A stretch of 64,000 nucleotides of DNA, taken from assembly GCA_934271235.1 (NCBI GenBank), contig CAKQQT010000017.1, positions 1-64,000 on the forward strand, given 5' to 3'. The stretch comes from an uncultured Clostridia bacterium (GTDB taxonomy: Bacteria; Bacillota; Clostridia; Peptostreptococcales; Anaerovoracaceae). The translations under genes were made by a program, and so were the position numbers. The notes under the pieces are model-generated. The model had not been told where the DNA came from and searched no databases. It saw only the letters and a program-made list of their open reading frames with translations. This document shows positions 42,445 through 52,629 of the stretch, piece by piece (within the stretch, counting starts at the first letter, position 1; every line of letters begins with the position of its first letter).

Positions 42445-42622
42445 AGAAACACTGGGTCTTGCAGTGAGAAATCTTAAAGAGAATGAAACCATATGGATCG
42501 AATTTGAAGCGCAGCCGCAAGAGCCCAAAAATGAAGCGGAAAGCGGCAGCCTGCATTTGGCCCTGCAGACCTTAGAACTGGGTGAAAGCCTCTTGGTCAA
42601 ATTAAATGAAGCTTATGAATGA
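42425..42622 (+). CDS. Small conserved element protein, function unknown
   Basis: A 65-residue acidic protein starting at the ATG at 42425 behind AAAGGA; it overlaps both parB and the RadC-type gene. No membrane segment or known motif is seen. Two similar LxLxxLxxxE segments (LGLAVRNLKENETIWIEF and LHLALQTLELGESLLVKL) suggest an internal duplication of about 30 residues. Likely a small regulatory or structural part of the element. Confidence 0.65.
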   Translation: MKKTADKETLGLAVRNLKENETIWIEFEAQPQEPKNEAESGSLHLALQTLELGESLLVKLNEAYE

Positions 42623-43514
42623 AAAAGGACTTGATCTGGTGGGGGTACGGCTTGTACCGGAACGAACGCTTTACAGCACCGAGAAAATCCTTGAACCGGA
42701 AGATGCTTTCAAACTTTTAGGCGAAGAGCTTGGGCTATGTGATCGGGAAGTTTTCTGCGTGCTTCACTTAAATGCCAAAGGACAGCCGATCAGCGCCAGC
42801 ATTACCAGCGTTGGGGAATTGACCAGTACCATTGTACATCCACGCGAAGTGTTCAAAAGCGCAGTGTTAAGTTCTGCTGCGGCGCTCATACTTTTGCATA
42901 ATCATCCGACCGGGGACTTAAACGCAAGCGCCGTAGACATAGGAACCACAAAACTTCTTGTTTCTTGCGGAGAACTCATGAAAATTCCGGTCATAGACCA
43001 TCTGATCTTTCATGAAAAAAATTTTCGGAGTATGCGAAAAAACGGATACGAAGAACTTTTTCGCGGCTCGGTGGATGCGCTACAGAAACTCCGAGAAGCA
43101 GAAAAAGAAATGGAAAAAATAAAGATCAAATTGCCAAAAGACTGCGCAGAAGACTATAGCGCGTTCGACATCCGAAGAGAGATCAACGGAGAAGCGGTGC
43201 AGCTTCCGCTGACCAAAGATGAATTGAAAAATGCCTTTTTCAAACAGCAGCATATTAGGGATAAGAGCTTTGTAACGGATTTCCTGCTTAGCAAAGCAGA
43301 AGCGCTGTGCACAAATTTTGAACCGGAAACGAAGCCGGATGACATCCTTGCATCGTGGTTAAAGTCTGATAAAATGGTTGAAAGGATCGCTGACAAAATG
43401 CGGAGAAGAGCGGATAAATACGGAATCCGTGATTCAGAGGCTTTGGAGCAGGTGATCCGGCGTGCGATGGATAAAAAATTCTGTCGCCAAAAAGCAAAGC
43501 CACTTGAGCGTTAA
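42606..43514 (+). CDS. RadC-type JAB/MPN-domain protein
   Basis: A 302-residue protein. Residues about 25-150 form a RadC-like JAMM metal-site domain: HNHPTGDLNAS with the two His and Asp residues, and ITSVGELTSTIVHPREVFKSAVLSS before it. The C-terminal half is element-specific and helical. RadC-like genes are common in conjugative elements, where a role against host defence or in DNA processing is suspected but unproven. The start overlaps the preceding small gene and has no clear site of its own, which suggests translational coupling. Confidence 0.85.
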   Translation: MKLMNEKGLDLVGVRLVPERTLYSTEKILEPEDAFKLLGEELGLCDREVFCVLHLNAKGQPISASITSVGELTSTIVHPREVFKSAVLSSAAALILLHNHPTGDLNASAVDIGTTKLLVSCGELMKIPVIDHLIFHEKNFRSMRKNGYEELFRGSVDALQKLREAEKEMEKIKIKLPKDCAEDYSAFDIRREINGEAVQLPLTKDELKNAFFKQQHIRDKSFVTDFLLSKAEALCTNFEPETKPDDILASWLKSDKMVERIADKMRRRADKYGIRDSEALEQVIRRAMDKKFCRQKAKPLER

Positions 43515-43534
43515 AACAGGCAAGGAGGAGATTT

Positions 43535-44392
43535 ATGAAGAACCGTCGATTTCGCACACTCTTTTTACCGCTGGTCCTAACATTGACCTTAGCTATGACC
43601 GCGGTCACATCTGCTTACGCGGCAGAAAGCCCGGAGATAGAGACCGCCCTCCCAAAGGCAAAGGCTGAAAGCTGTTCGTATCATAAGACCCATTCAAGAT
43701 TTTCCAAGGTCACCAGCACTTTTGCAAGGCCGGGAAAAGTAAAGAATGTGAGAGCAAAAGAAAGAATGTCATCACTCTTTCAGATCGACTGGGACAAAAG
43801 CGATGGCGCAAGCGGATACCAGCTGCAAGTAAAACCGGCATCCACAGGAAAATGGTCGAATTACTATCAGAAAGCAGATGGGACGAAGTTCTACCCGATC
43901 GACTATTTGGAGCGCTACAACGAAAAACGATATACCAAACATACGACTGCCCGCTGGGATATGACGCCGGACGAGGCGCAGTATCAATTTCGTGTACGCG
44001 CCTATCGAGTAGTAAACGGGAAGAAAGTCTTTGGGCGATATTCCGATCCCTTTACCTTAAAGCCGGTTTGGAACTCCGGAAAGGAGATCCGGGAATTCGT
44101 TCATAACTGGGTCAGCAGCACCTATCCGAACTGGGATCGCATCGCTGCAAAACAGCTCATCCAAAGCGGCATCAGCCCGAAGGATGCCAGCTGGGGCATT
44201 GAATGGGGATATCGAAACGCGATCAGTCAGTATGAAACGAAAGAATATCTTCTGCAGCACCTATGCGAAGAGAAACTGACCGACTACTTTCAGCAATGGT
44301 ATTTTGACAATGACGCCGATGCACCGACCGGCATCCTTTACGTGGAGGACAAGCCCCATGACGGAAGCTGGAGGATCTGGTGGATCGATTAA
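43535..44392 (+). CDS. Secreted protein with fibronectin type III-like domain
   Basis: A 285-residue protein with a signal peptide (basic start MKNRR, hydrophobic core, cleavage near AYAAES at about residue 30). Residues about 65-170 form an FnIII-like unit: PGKVKNVRAK, then IDWDKSDGASGYQLQVK and QYQFRVRAYRVVNGKKVFG. The C-terminal part (WVSSTYPNWDRIA onward) has no recognised domain. AGGAGG lies 7 nt before the start. Next to the giant adhesin, it may help attachment to hosts or partner cells. Confidence 0.75.
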   Translation: MKNRRFRTLFLPLVLTLTLAMTAVTSAYAAESPEIETALPKAKAESCSYHKTHSRFSKVTSTFARPGKVKNVRAKERMSSLFQIDWDKSDGASGYQLQVKPASTGKWSNYYQKADGTKFYPIDYLERYNEKRYTKHTTARWDMTPDEAQYQFRVRAYRVVNGKKVFGRYSDPFTLKPVWNSGKEIREFVHNWVSSTYPNWDRIAAKQLIQSGISPKDASWGIEWGYRNAISQYETKEYLLQHLCEEKLTDYFQQWYFDNDADAPTGILYVEDKPHDGSWRIWWID

Positions 44393-44606
44393 AAACTTTG
44401 CAGAATAAAGGAAGGGTTATCGCCGGATGGTTTTCAAACCCCTCCGCTGCTGCACATTTGCAATGGCAATGACCACATGAACCGAAAAACGTCCGAGGAA
44501 AGCATGACGATTCGACGCCACTTCCGAAAGCGTCTGCTTTGCTTTTGCGATAATCCTTTCCTTATTCCATATTCTATCATAATGATCTTATTCAAGATGT
44601 GAAGAG

Positions 44607-44635
44607 AGCAGCCAAATGATCTTGGCTGCTTTTAT
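44607..44635 (+). terminator. Terminator in the leader of the adhesin gene
   Basis: AGCAGCCAA/TTGGCTGCT 9-bp perfect stem with a 6-nt loop and TTTTA after it, only 44 nt before the adhesin start. A second small stem, GTGCAG-AAAA-CTGCAC (44637-44652), follows. The rest of the 44393-44678 gap shows no gene. Confidence 0.75.
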
Positions 44636-44678
44636 CGTGCAGAAAACTGCACAAAAATGAAAATCAAAGGAGGATAAC

Positions 44679-47600
44679 ATGAAATTACGAAAAACACGAA
44701 AGAAACTAAGTGTTCTGTTATTGGCATTGGTAATGATCTTTACCATGATGCCGGTGACAACCATGACAGCCGAAGCAACATCCGCGGTTACCGGAACCTT
44801 TGGCTTTGGAGGGACACTTTCCGATGCATACGGAAACGACTACCGATTTTCCGGCAGTGAAGCAACCTTTATGCAGATCTACTTTGTGGATTACAAGGTG
44901 CAGGATTTTACGAAAGGAAACTGCCTGGAACTTGCCAATGTTCGTTCCTATCGGGTAAACGGACAGGTTGCCTACTGTGTGGAGCATGGCGTGGATATCA
45001 CGCCGGGAATCAAACTGACGGCAAGGAATCTGGATCAGTCTTATCTGGAAAAAATCTATCGGGATCGGCATCTGACCTATATTTTGGACAATATCAGTTT
45101 GTGCCTGCTTTATGGCAGACAGGAAGAAAGCCGCATTACGGACCTTTTGGATTCGCCGGATAAGGGCGGCTTCGGATTCCGCAATTCGAAGTATTATGGG
45201 AAGAATGCACAAAAATATAATCTGAATGATTGGGAAGCGGCGACACGCCAGCTGGTGCATGAATCCCAGCAGCGATTCCGTGACCGAAACTTTCAAAAAT
45301 TACAAAATGGGCTGGAATATACGAACGGACTCCGCAAAGCGGACGGGACCCGCTATCCCGGAAACGGCAAGAAGATTCGAGAAAGCCATTATCTGAATCC
45401 GCTGAAAGGAAAGGGCGCGGAGGACATTTATAATTACATGGTGTATCTGATCAAGAACCATCGAAATATCTCGACCAAGATCGCGGCGGCCAGTGAGACA
45501 AAACCGAAAGAAGTTGCCCTGACGCTGGCTGCGGGAACAAAGGATACATGGAGATCCCAAAAGTTCATCGTAAGCGAGAACGACATTGCCGATCTGAAAG
45601 TAGAGTTAAACGGAAAACTTGCTTCCAACATCCGGCTCAAAACCGGGCAGGACGGAAACAACTGGTACTATCAGTATGAAGTCAAAGGCACACCCAAGAA
45701 TGGGAAAGTTTATGCTGTGAAGCGAGATCTCCCGGCCTTACGTGATATGCCGGATGATATGCTGATCTGGGAATGCAAAGACGGAAACGGCGGTCATGTG
45801 CAGGCGCTGGCGACCGGTGCAGCCGATCCGATCGCAAGATTTGTAACCTTTACAACCAAGGAAGCACCGGAAGAACCGGATGAGGGGAATGACCGACCGG
45901 AACCGGAATACTTTCCGCCATTCAACATTCCGATCGAAAAAGAAGATCGGAATGCAGGTTGGGACGGAGACAAGCATACCGGCATGGGAGATGCATCCCT
46001 TGGCGCATCTTACACGCTGGAAAGACAGCTTAACGGCGGAGAATGGGAGATCATTGACCGCTTGACGTTAGATGATTTCGGGACGGAACAGACTTTTACC
46101 GATCAGCCATGGAAGACCGCAGAGGATCTGACGCTGACCGAATCCGGTTCGTATACGCATACGATCACATCCGGCGACCCGCCGAAAGAATCCGTCCACT
46201 GCACCGTGGCACCAACCAAGGCAGAATGGACCGGAAGTGTGCGCTACCGCGTAACCGAGACGCGGCCGGATGGCAGATTCCTTGCGCCGGACAACGGTAT
46301 CCGCGAGTACGAAGCAAGTTATTCTGCTGTAACAAACGATCGCAGAACCTGCGTTGACCTTTCCGAAAACTGGTCAGAAATCGAATACGATATCCAGTTT
46401 CGTGTGACCAACGGGGATAACAGCAGCAACAGCGGAAACGGAACCGGTACTATCACAGAGCTTGATCCATCCTTAAGCTATGGACTGCAGACCTACTGCA
46501 ACGACTGCTATCGCGGAAAATTTACGCTGTCAAAATCCTTGGAAAACGAGGATGTATTCAGTGAGGATAAAGGCGGCATGGCAGGCGGACAAAAAGATTC
46601 TCAAAAATCTTTCTGGAAGATCCGACTGGAATCCGGCGGGTGGGAAAATCATCCGTATCTTTCCTTTGTCCGCGAAGCTGACGAAAAGTCAGGAACCGCA
46701 GTCTACCGCGTCGTGCGCGATACTTCCGGGACGGACAACGCGTCAGAAGCCATGCAGATCGGCACCAACGGAGATCTGTACGTTTATGATATCCCTTACG
46801 GCAGCTACATCGTAGAAGAATATGCAGCGGATGACGAAAGCTATTTGAAAGAACAATTTTCGCTGGTGATCGGGGAGCATCAAGGCTCTTATACACCGTC
46901 CGAAGAAAACGACAACCGCTACGACTATAACATCCGCGACAAAGTGAAGACCAATCGGATCAAAGTCATAAAGACGAATGCGGAAACCGGCAAACAGGTA
47001 AGGGCGCAGGGAACCAAATTCTATGTCCGCTACATGGGAAATCCACTCAAGACCGATCCGACTTCTTCCAAAAACTATGGCCGCCTGCTGCCGAATGCAG
47101 AAGATATTACAGCAGACGGTCCGTATACGTTCGAAGCCGATGAGAACGGCGAGATCACGATCCCGTATGAACTGGAATTCGGTACTTACCGTTTGGAAGA
47201 ATGGCTTTTGTCGGACGGTTATTTTGTCGGAGAATATCATGGCGGCGGAGCTGCGGGAAACCATGACTACGGGACCGTCGAGGAGGGCCAGAGAAAAGCT
47301 CTGTCAGGACATACGTATGAGGACCTTGTCGGCGTCTATGACGATACCGGAAATCCGGTAAAGTATCGGGACAAAGACAGCTACAAACTGAATGAGGTCT
47401 TTAACTTCTACACGTTCCAAGTCGAAAAGCAGGAAACGCATATAGACGGAAACTTCGGACAGAAAGTGGATAAGGATGGACAGATCACGGAAGCGGACCC
47501 GGCCTATGATCCGGATCATTATCCGTATCTTTCGTATTACCAGGCAGTCGGCATGGCCAACAATATGGTCAAAGGCAAGATCAGCATTGAGAAAAAAGGT

Positions 47601-50600
47601 GAAACCCTACAAGGCTTTCAAACGGAAGTCAAAGAGGGCAGGACCGTATTTACACCGATCTATGCGGCCGTCGACGGACTGAAAGGGGCCATCTACCAGA
47701 TCTATGCGGCCGTCGATACCTGGCTGAATGACGGATCAGACGGTCCTGCGATCTATGACAGCCAGACAGAAAAAGAGCTGACGATCCCGAAAACAAAGTC
47801 CACCCATGCAAATCACCTTTGGGAAGATATAAAAAGCGCGCTTTCCAAGTTTTTCACAGGATCCGGGGATGTCTATGAAACCGGAGAACTTTTGCATCCG
47901 TCCGGAGCTAAGCTTTGGTATCTGAAAGACCGAGGCGCAAAAGAAGACGGACGCTATACCAGAGTTTATGTTTCGCCGGAACAAAAGGATACGAACTATG
48001 CTTACAGCTATGAAAGCACGACGGACGGCTTAAAGGTTCGCTATGATGTTTTGGTCACGATGAACTATCAGGCGGACGGTACGGCAGTCACCGAGGTGGA
48101 GGCGGCAAAGATCACCTCCGTGGAAAACGGCTATGCCGTCAGCATCCCGGTCACGCTGCCAAATGGATCGGTAGGAGAACAGATCCTTGATCCGATCGAA
48201 AACTATCTGACAAAGGATGATCCGCTGGATACCGGCACTGCATCCAGCCTTTCCGTATCCGAAAAGCGTTATACCTATGAAAGCTTAGGCGGCGAAGATG
48301 TCGATCTTGACGGAAACCAGATCGATCTTTCCGCGATCGGCGTACAGGCGTATGCGGAAAAGGACTATGATTTTTACCGGCTGACGGCAGCGGATGTCGG
48401 GGTGGAAGAACGGACTTTGCAGGAAGCAGAGGACAAAGATGGTGACGGGATCATCGACGAGACAAAGGGCGATATCCCGGAAGTGAAAGAGACAAAGACC
48501 CGCTATGAGTGGGAAAACGGTGCGGAACTTGTTTCCCGGGCGAAAGGAGATCGTGCGGTATTGAAAATCGGTTCTGATTTTGCGGTGCAGACGATCGGCT
48601 ACTATCAAGGCGGCGTCTTCGTCAGTGAAGAATCGATGGTGCGCTCTGACCGGCAGGGCAATCCGCTGAAAAGCTATACGATCCCGGAAAGCTGGCAGGA
48701 AGTCCCGTTTACCGGAAGTCCGGATGAAACCACGCATCACATTCTGATCTGCAAAGGCGAGGGAGCAGAAACAGTCTATCAGATCCTGCTTGCAGACGGC
48801 AGCTGGCAGCTTTGCGATGAAAACGGCAATTTTCAGAAGATGACGGTGCAGCAATATAAGGTGAGATATGAACAGGCTGCAGGCGATACGCAAGGCTTTT
48901 CTTTCTCTTGGGATGGCTTTATGGTCACTTCGAAAGCATCCCCGGAGGATCAAAATGTGGTAACGACGATCACCAAACCGCAGACCAGCATTCAGCCGAC
49001 CATTGAAGTCGGTGCAGGCTATACCTACGAGGAAAGCGGAAACACGATCACATTCACCGGGCAGCAGCCGACTTCTCCGCTTTACTTTTTATCCGAAGAC
49101 GGTATCCGGACGGAAATGTTCTATTCCGGAAAAACCGTAAAGACGATCCTTACGCTTCCGCAGTCAGCGGTTGACAAAAACGGTCCGTCGATCGTGCCGA
49201 CTCTGCATGTCAAAGAAGATGGAAAGGACCACATCATCGACTGGTATTCAGCCTTGACGCCGGATCAAGCCGAAACGGGCGGCGTGCCGATCCCGGGCGT
49301 CAAATGGCAGGCTGCCAGACTGGAATCCGGCAAGACCGGCGAAGCAGAACGCTACCGCATTGAGATCATATCAAACCGGAATGCCGATGATCCGCTGGAA
49401 ATTACCTTTGCGGATGGCTACACCATGACCATATTTGCCGATACTGCAGAATCCACAAACGGTGTGGGCGTGCTGGTACTGGACAATGTGTATAAGACAA
49501 ATCGCGCAAGTCTCGGACAGCTCGTGGATACAATCATCACAGATGAAAACGGTAAGGCGGTTTCCAAACTGCTGCCGCTTGGCAAGTATATCGTGAAAGA
49601 GATCCAGGCACCGAGCGGATATGTGACGGATGATCAGTCTTATGAGGTAGAGCTTGCTTATGAAGATCAATTTACGCCGGTCATCTGGCAGAACTTAAAC
49701 TTAAAAAACGATGCCTTTCCCGTTGAAATCGATCTTACAAAAGTTTTTGAGACCGCGTATGCATCCGGAAACTATCAGCCATCCGGCGGCGCGCGGTTCG
49801 GTCTGTATCATGCGGATGCACTGGAAAGCGCAGGGAACGATGAAAAACTGAAAACAAAGATCGAAAAAGATACGTTGCTGGATGTCCTTACCGTGCAGGA
49901 AAACGGAAAAGCAAAGTCCAAGATCAAGCTGCCGTACGGCACCTACTATGTCAAGGAACTTGCAGCTAAGAGCGGTTATCTTTTACACGATCTTCCTTTC
50001 TATTTCGAGATCGGGGAAGATGATGCAGCAACTTCCCAGCCGTGTGAATTTGGATTTGGAGAGGATGGCAGCATCGAAGCTTCAGATGGCGTAGCCGGAA
50101 AGATTGTACTGAACCGCTATGGCGAGGCGATGATTTTGATCGAAGCGCAAGTGCGGTATCCGATGCCGGATCTTACGATGGACGATACGGTTTACGATCT
50201 TTGCGAAGACCGAAGCGAAGCAGGCTTAAGGATCATCGCGGGCAAAGCGGTTTCCAAAGCCGAAGTGACGGTAAGAGATGGCGAAGAGCGAAACCTGATC
50301 TTGCCAAACGGAAAGACTCTAAAGGTAAAAGTAACCGGAAATACCTATACGTACACCTATGACGGAAGCGAGCGTCAGTTTGTGCCGACGGTCAGCTACA
50401 CCGGCTATGCCGGAACGTATGAAACGGTATTCGAGGCAGCAAAGGGAGAAGACCTGCGTACCAAGACGCAATCCGGGACAGTCTGTGAAGCGGGGGAAAG
50501 TCCAAATCGGGCCATCTTTACCGTGACCCATACGCCGGTGACGAAAGAGGTTCCTGCAGACCGGGATACTGTAAAGACGGTCGGCGTGTTAGACCAAAAC

Positions 50601-51668
50601 GGCAGCCAAACTTACCAACATACGGCGGCAGTGAGATACCAAACCGCAGACGGAGTCTCTGCGATCGCAGGCGAGATCCTCCGGACACGCGGCAGCAAGA
50701 CTGTGGCTGAAACGGTTACGGATGAGATTTTCCTGCTTGCAGGTGACCGAATCGCGCTGCAGTCCACAAGTGGTGCAAATATCGTGCTGATGCTGGACGC
50801 AGACGGAAGCTTGAAAACAAGGATCTGTGATACGCTGGCGGGCAAGCTGGAAGAAACGGAAACCGTCAAAGCAGTGCTGGATGGTGTGGATAAAACCGCC
50901 GATGTGATCTTTGCAAAGTCGGTAACGCTTGCACGTCAGGATCATGCAGCCAAAATCCTGCAGGTTCAGATCAACACCTTGGATAATTTAACGGCGTCCG
51001 GAATCCAAAATGATGCCGTCAAACCGGATACGCCAAGCACACCGGAGACGCCGCGTGCGGACAGACCGGAAATCCGGACCCTTGCACAAGACAGCAAAAC
51101 CAAGGATCACGATGCAGCCGCAGGAAAACATACGACCATCTGGGACAACGTCTTTTTATATCATGTTCCGACCAAGCAGAAACTGCGCCTCGTAGGAACC
51201 ATTATGGTGAAGTCCACCGGAAAGCCATTGGTACTTGACGGGAAAACCGTAATGGAAACGCTGGACTTTGAGACCGAAAAAGCGGATACCACGATCAAGA
51301 TGGCATTTTCTTTCGATGCGACCGGGCTTGCAGGAGACGACATTGTCGTATTTGAAACGTTATATAAAGTCACTTTAGATCAAGACGGGACCGAAACGCT
51401 GGAAGAAGTCGCAAAACATGAGGACCTGACGGACGAGGGCCAGACAATCCATTTTAACCCGGAAGAACCGGAAGAGCCGGACACGCCGGACGAGCCGGAA
51501 AACCCAAAACCGGATGAACCGCAAAATCCATCCGAAGTACCAAAAACCGGAGATGCCGCAAATACCGCACGGTATCTTCTGCTGGCTTTGCTGGCGCTGA
51601 CCATACTCACCTGCGCAGCATACCGCCGCTATCTATCAGAGGAGGAACAAAAATATGATGAACTATAA
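44679..51668 (+). CDS. Giant sortase-anchored surface adhesin (thioester and Cna-B/SpaA-type domains)
   Basis: A 2329-residue secreted wall protein. A signal peptide (KKLSVLLLALVMIF, cleavage near AEATS) is followed by a region with Cys in VAYCVEHGV and Gln in AATRQLVHE (about residues 100-200), the layout of an internal thioester domain. Many Cna-B/SpaA-like beta-sandwich domains follow, for example near residues 755-850 (IKVIKTNAETGKQV), 1600-1670 and 1690-1800 (GGARFGLYHAD, YYVKELAAKSGYLLHDLPF). The end has Pro/Glu repeats, the sortase motif VPKTG near residue 2287, a membrane helix and a charged tail. Such adhesins are standard on Tn1549-like elements and may promote mating-pair or host contact. 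Confidence 0.9.
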   Translation: MKLRKTRKKLSVLLLALVMIFTMMPVTTMTAEATSAVTGTFGFGGTLSDAYGNDYRFSGSEATFMQIYFVDYKVQDFTKGNCLELANVRSYRVNGQVAYCVEHGVDITPGIKLTARNLDQSYLEKIYRDRHLTYILDNISLCLLYGRQEESRITDLLDSPDKGGFGFRNSKYYGKNAQKYNLNDWEAATRQLVHESQQRFRDRNFQKLQNGLEYTNGLRKADGTRYPGNGKKIRESHYLNPLKGKGAEDIYNYMVYLIKNHRNISTKIAAASETKPKEVALTLAAGTKDTWRSQKFIVSENDIADLKVELNGKLASNIRLKTGQDGNNWYYQYEVKGTPKNGKVYAVKRDLPALRDMPDDMLIWECKDGNGGHVQALATGAADPIARFVTFTTKEAPEEPDEGNDRPEPEYFPPFNIPIEKEDRNAGWDGDKHTGMGDASLGASYTLERQLNGGEWEIIDRLTLDDFGTEQTFTDQPWKTAEDLTLTESGSYTHTITSGDPPKESVHCTVAPTKAEWTGSVRYRVTETRPDGRFLAPDNGIREYEASYSAVTNDRRTCVDLSENWSEIEYDIQFRVTNGDNSSNSGNGTGTITELDPSLSYGLQTYCNDCYRGKFTLSKSLENEDVFSEDKGGMAGGQKDSQKSFWKIRLESGGWENHPYLSFVREADEKSGTAVYRVVRDTSGTDNASEAMQIGTNGDLYVYDIPYGSYIVEEYAADDESYLKEQFSLVIGEHQGSYTPSEENDNRYDYNIRDKVKTNRIKVIKTNAETGKQVRAQGTKFYVRYMGNPLKTDPTSSKNYGRLLPNAEDITADGPYTFEADENGEITIPYELEFGTYRLEEWLLSDGYFVGEYHGGGAAGNHDYGTVEEGQRKALSGHTYEDLVGVYDDTGNPVKYRDKDSYKLNEVFNFYTFQVEKQETHIDGNFGQKVDKDGQITEADPAYDPDHYPYLSYYQAVGMANNMVKGKISIEKKGETLQGFQTEVKEGRTVFTPIYAAVDGLKGAIYQIYAAVDTWLNDGSDGPAIYDSQTEKELTIPKTKSTHANHLWEDIKSALSKFFTGSGDVYETGELLHPSGAKLWYLKDRGAKEDGRYTRVYVSPEQKDTNYAYSYESTTDGLKVRYDVLVTMNYQADGTAVTEVEAAKITSVENGYAVSIPVTLPNGSVGEQILDPIENYLTKDDPLDTGTASSLSVSEKRYTYESLGGEDVDLDGNQIDLSAIGVQAYAEKDYDFYRLTAADVGVEERTLQEAEDKDGDGIIDETKGDIPEVKETKTRYEWENGAELVSRAKGDRAVLKIGSDFAVQTIGYYQGGVFVSEESMVRSDRQGNPLKSYTIPESWQEVPFTGSPDETTHHILICKGEGAETVYQILLADGSWQLCDENGNFQKMTVQQYKVRYEQAAGDTQGFSFSWDGFMVTSKASPEDQNVVTTITKPQTSIQPTIEVGAGYTYEESGNTITFTGQQPTSPLYFLSEDGIRTEMFYSGKTVKTILTLPQSAVDKNGPSIVPTLHVKEDGKDHIIDWYSALTPDQAETGGVPIPGVKWQAARLESGKTGEAERYRIEIISNRNADDPLEITFADGYTMTIFADTAESTNGVGVLVLDNVYKTNRASLGQLVDTIITDENGKAVSKLLPLGKYIVKEIQAPSGYVTDDQSYEVELAYEDQFTPVIWQNLNLKNDAFPVEIDLTKVFETAYASGNYQPSGGARFGLYHADALESAGNDEKLKTKIEKDTLLDVLTVQENGKAKSKIKLPYGTYYVKELAAKSGYLLHDLPFYFEIGEDDAATSQPCEFGFGEDGSIEASDGVAGKIVLNRYGEAMILIEAQVRYPMPDLTMDDTVYDLCEDRSEAGLRIIAGKAVSKAEVTVRDGEERNLILPNGKTLKVKVTGNTYTYTYDGSERQFVPTVSYTGYAGTYETVFEAAKGEDLRTKTQSGTVCEAGESPNRAIFTVTHTPVTKEVPADRDTVKTVGVLDQNGSQTYQHTAAVRYQTADGVSAIAGEILRTRGSKTVAETVTDEIFLLAGDRIALQSTSGANIVLMLDADGSLKTRICDTLAGKLEETETVKAVLDGVDKTADVIFAKSVTLARQDHAAKILQVQINTLDNLTASGIQNDAVKPDTPSTPETPRADRPEIRTLAQDSKTKDHDAAAGKHTTIWDNVFLYHVPTKQKLRLVGTIMVKSTGKPLVLDGKTVMETLDFETEKADTTIKMAFSFDATGLAGDDIVVFETLYKVTLDQDGTETLEEVAKHEDLTDEGQTIHFNPEEPEEPDTPDEPENPKPDEPQNPSEVPKTGDAANTARYLLLALLALTILTCAAYRRYLSEEEQKYDEL

Positions 51669-52629
51669 AGAATTCTGCAACTATCTTGAGCACCACGTCG
51701 CAGACTATTTTCCAAAGGGATCCGGCAAGTATCAGCTGGAAATCCACCATGTTGTGAAAAACAACGGGTCGGCAAAAACGGGTATTTCAATTCGCCAGGA
51801 TGGCATGGACGCAGCGCCGATGCTTTACGCAGAGGACCTTTACGAAGACTATATGCGGGGCTTAGCTTTGGAAGACATGCTTGAGAAAATGTTTCAGGCG
51901 CTTTTCCATGCGCAGCAGCTGCCTCCAAGCATGCCGAACCTGAAGAATTTCGAAGAAGTAAAAGACAAAATCGGATTTGGACTGATCAACTATGATCTAA
52001 ATAAAGAAAACCTACAGGATTGTGTATGGACGCCGATTGAAAACCTTGCAAAAACCTACAAAGTGTTTTTTGAAAATGAAGAGCATATGTATGCTGCTTC
52101 GATTCCCAAAAAACTGTTTCAGGGCTGGGGGATCAGTCTGAATGAACTGGACCGGCTTGCAGTGGTGAACATGGAACGGGAGTTTCCGCCGGTCTTGCTG
52201 GACTTTATAGAAGTCGATGGAAATGGAGGCAGTCTGGCATCCGAACCAAAAAATCTTTTGCAAGATAACCCTTGGCGGCGGAAGCACAAAGAACCTATTT
52301 TTGTATTGACCAATCTGACAAAGAGCATGGGAGCTGGCGCCATGTTATATCCGGGGGTTCTGGAAAACATCAGTGAGATGGTGGGGGATGATCTGATGCT
52401 TATTCCGAGTTCTACGGATGAGCTGTTTGTGCTTTCCAGATCCGCAGGGATTCCCCCAAAGGAGATCGGGATCGTGCTTCGAGCGATCAATAAGACCCTG
52501 CCCAAAGAGAACGTTTTATCCGATCGCATCTATGAGTTTCGCTATGCAGAGTCTAAGGTACAAGAAATCCCGGAGTCCGCTCCGCCGATAAAAATGCAAA
52601 AAAGAGAAAAGGACAGAGGTGCAAGATGA
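51655..52629 (+). CDS. DUF5688-family protein of conjugative elements
   Basis: A 324-residue cytosolic protein recognised as DUF5688 by its layout: MNYKEFCNYLEHHVADYF at the start, a middle region with NLKNFEEVKDKIGF, and a C-terminal part with TKSMGAGAMLYPGVLE and LIPSSTDELFVL. It overlaps the adhesin gene by 14 nt and the DUF3846 gene by 4 nt. Function is unknown; it is typical cargo of Tn1549-type elements. Confidence 0.75.
   Translation: MMNYKEFCNYLEHHVADYFPKGSGKYQLEIHHVVKNNGSAKTGISIRQDGMDAAPMLYAEDLYEDYMRGLALEDMLEKMFQALFHAQQLPPSMPNLKNFEEVKDKIGFGLINYDLNKENLQDCVWTPIENLAKTYKVFFENEEHMYAASIPKKLFQGWGISLNELDRLAVVNMEREFPPVLLDFIEVDGNGGSLASEPKNLLQDNPWRRKHKEPIFVLTNLTKSMGAGAMLYPGVLENISEMVGDDLMLIPSSTDELFVLSRSAGIPPKEIGIVLRAINKTLPKENVLSDRIYEFRYAESKVQEIPESAPPIKMQKREKDRGAR

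Noticed and set aside
44510..44608. A 32-codon frame in the leader of the adhesin gene
   Set aside because: No ribosome binding site and no plausible peptide features.
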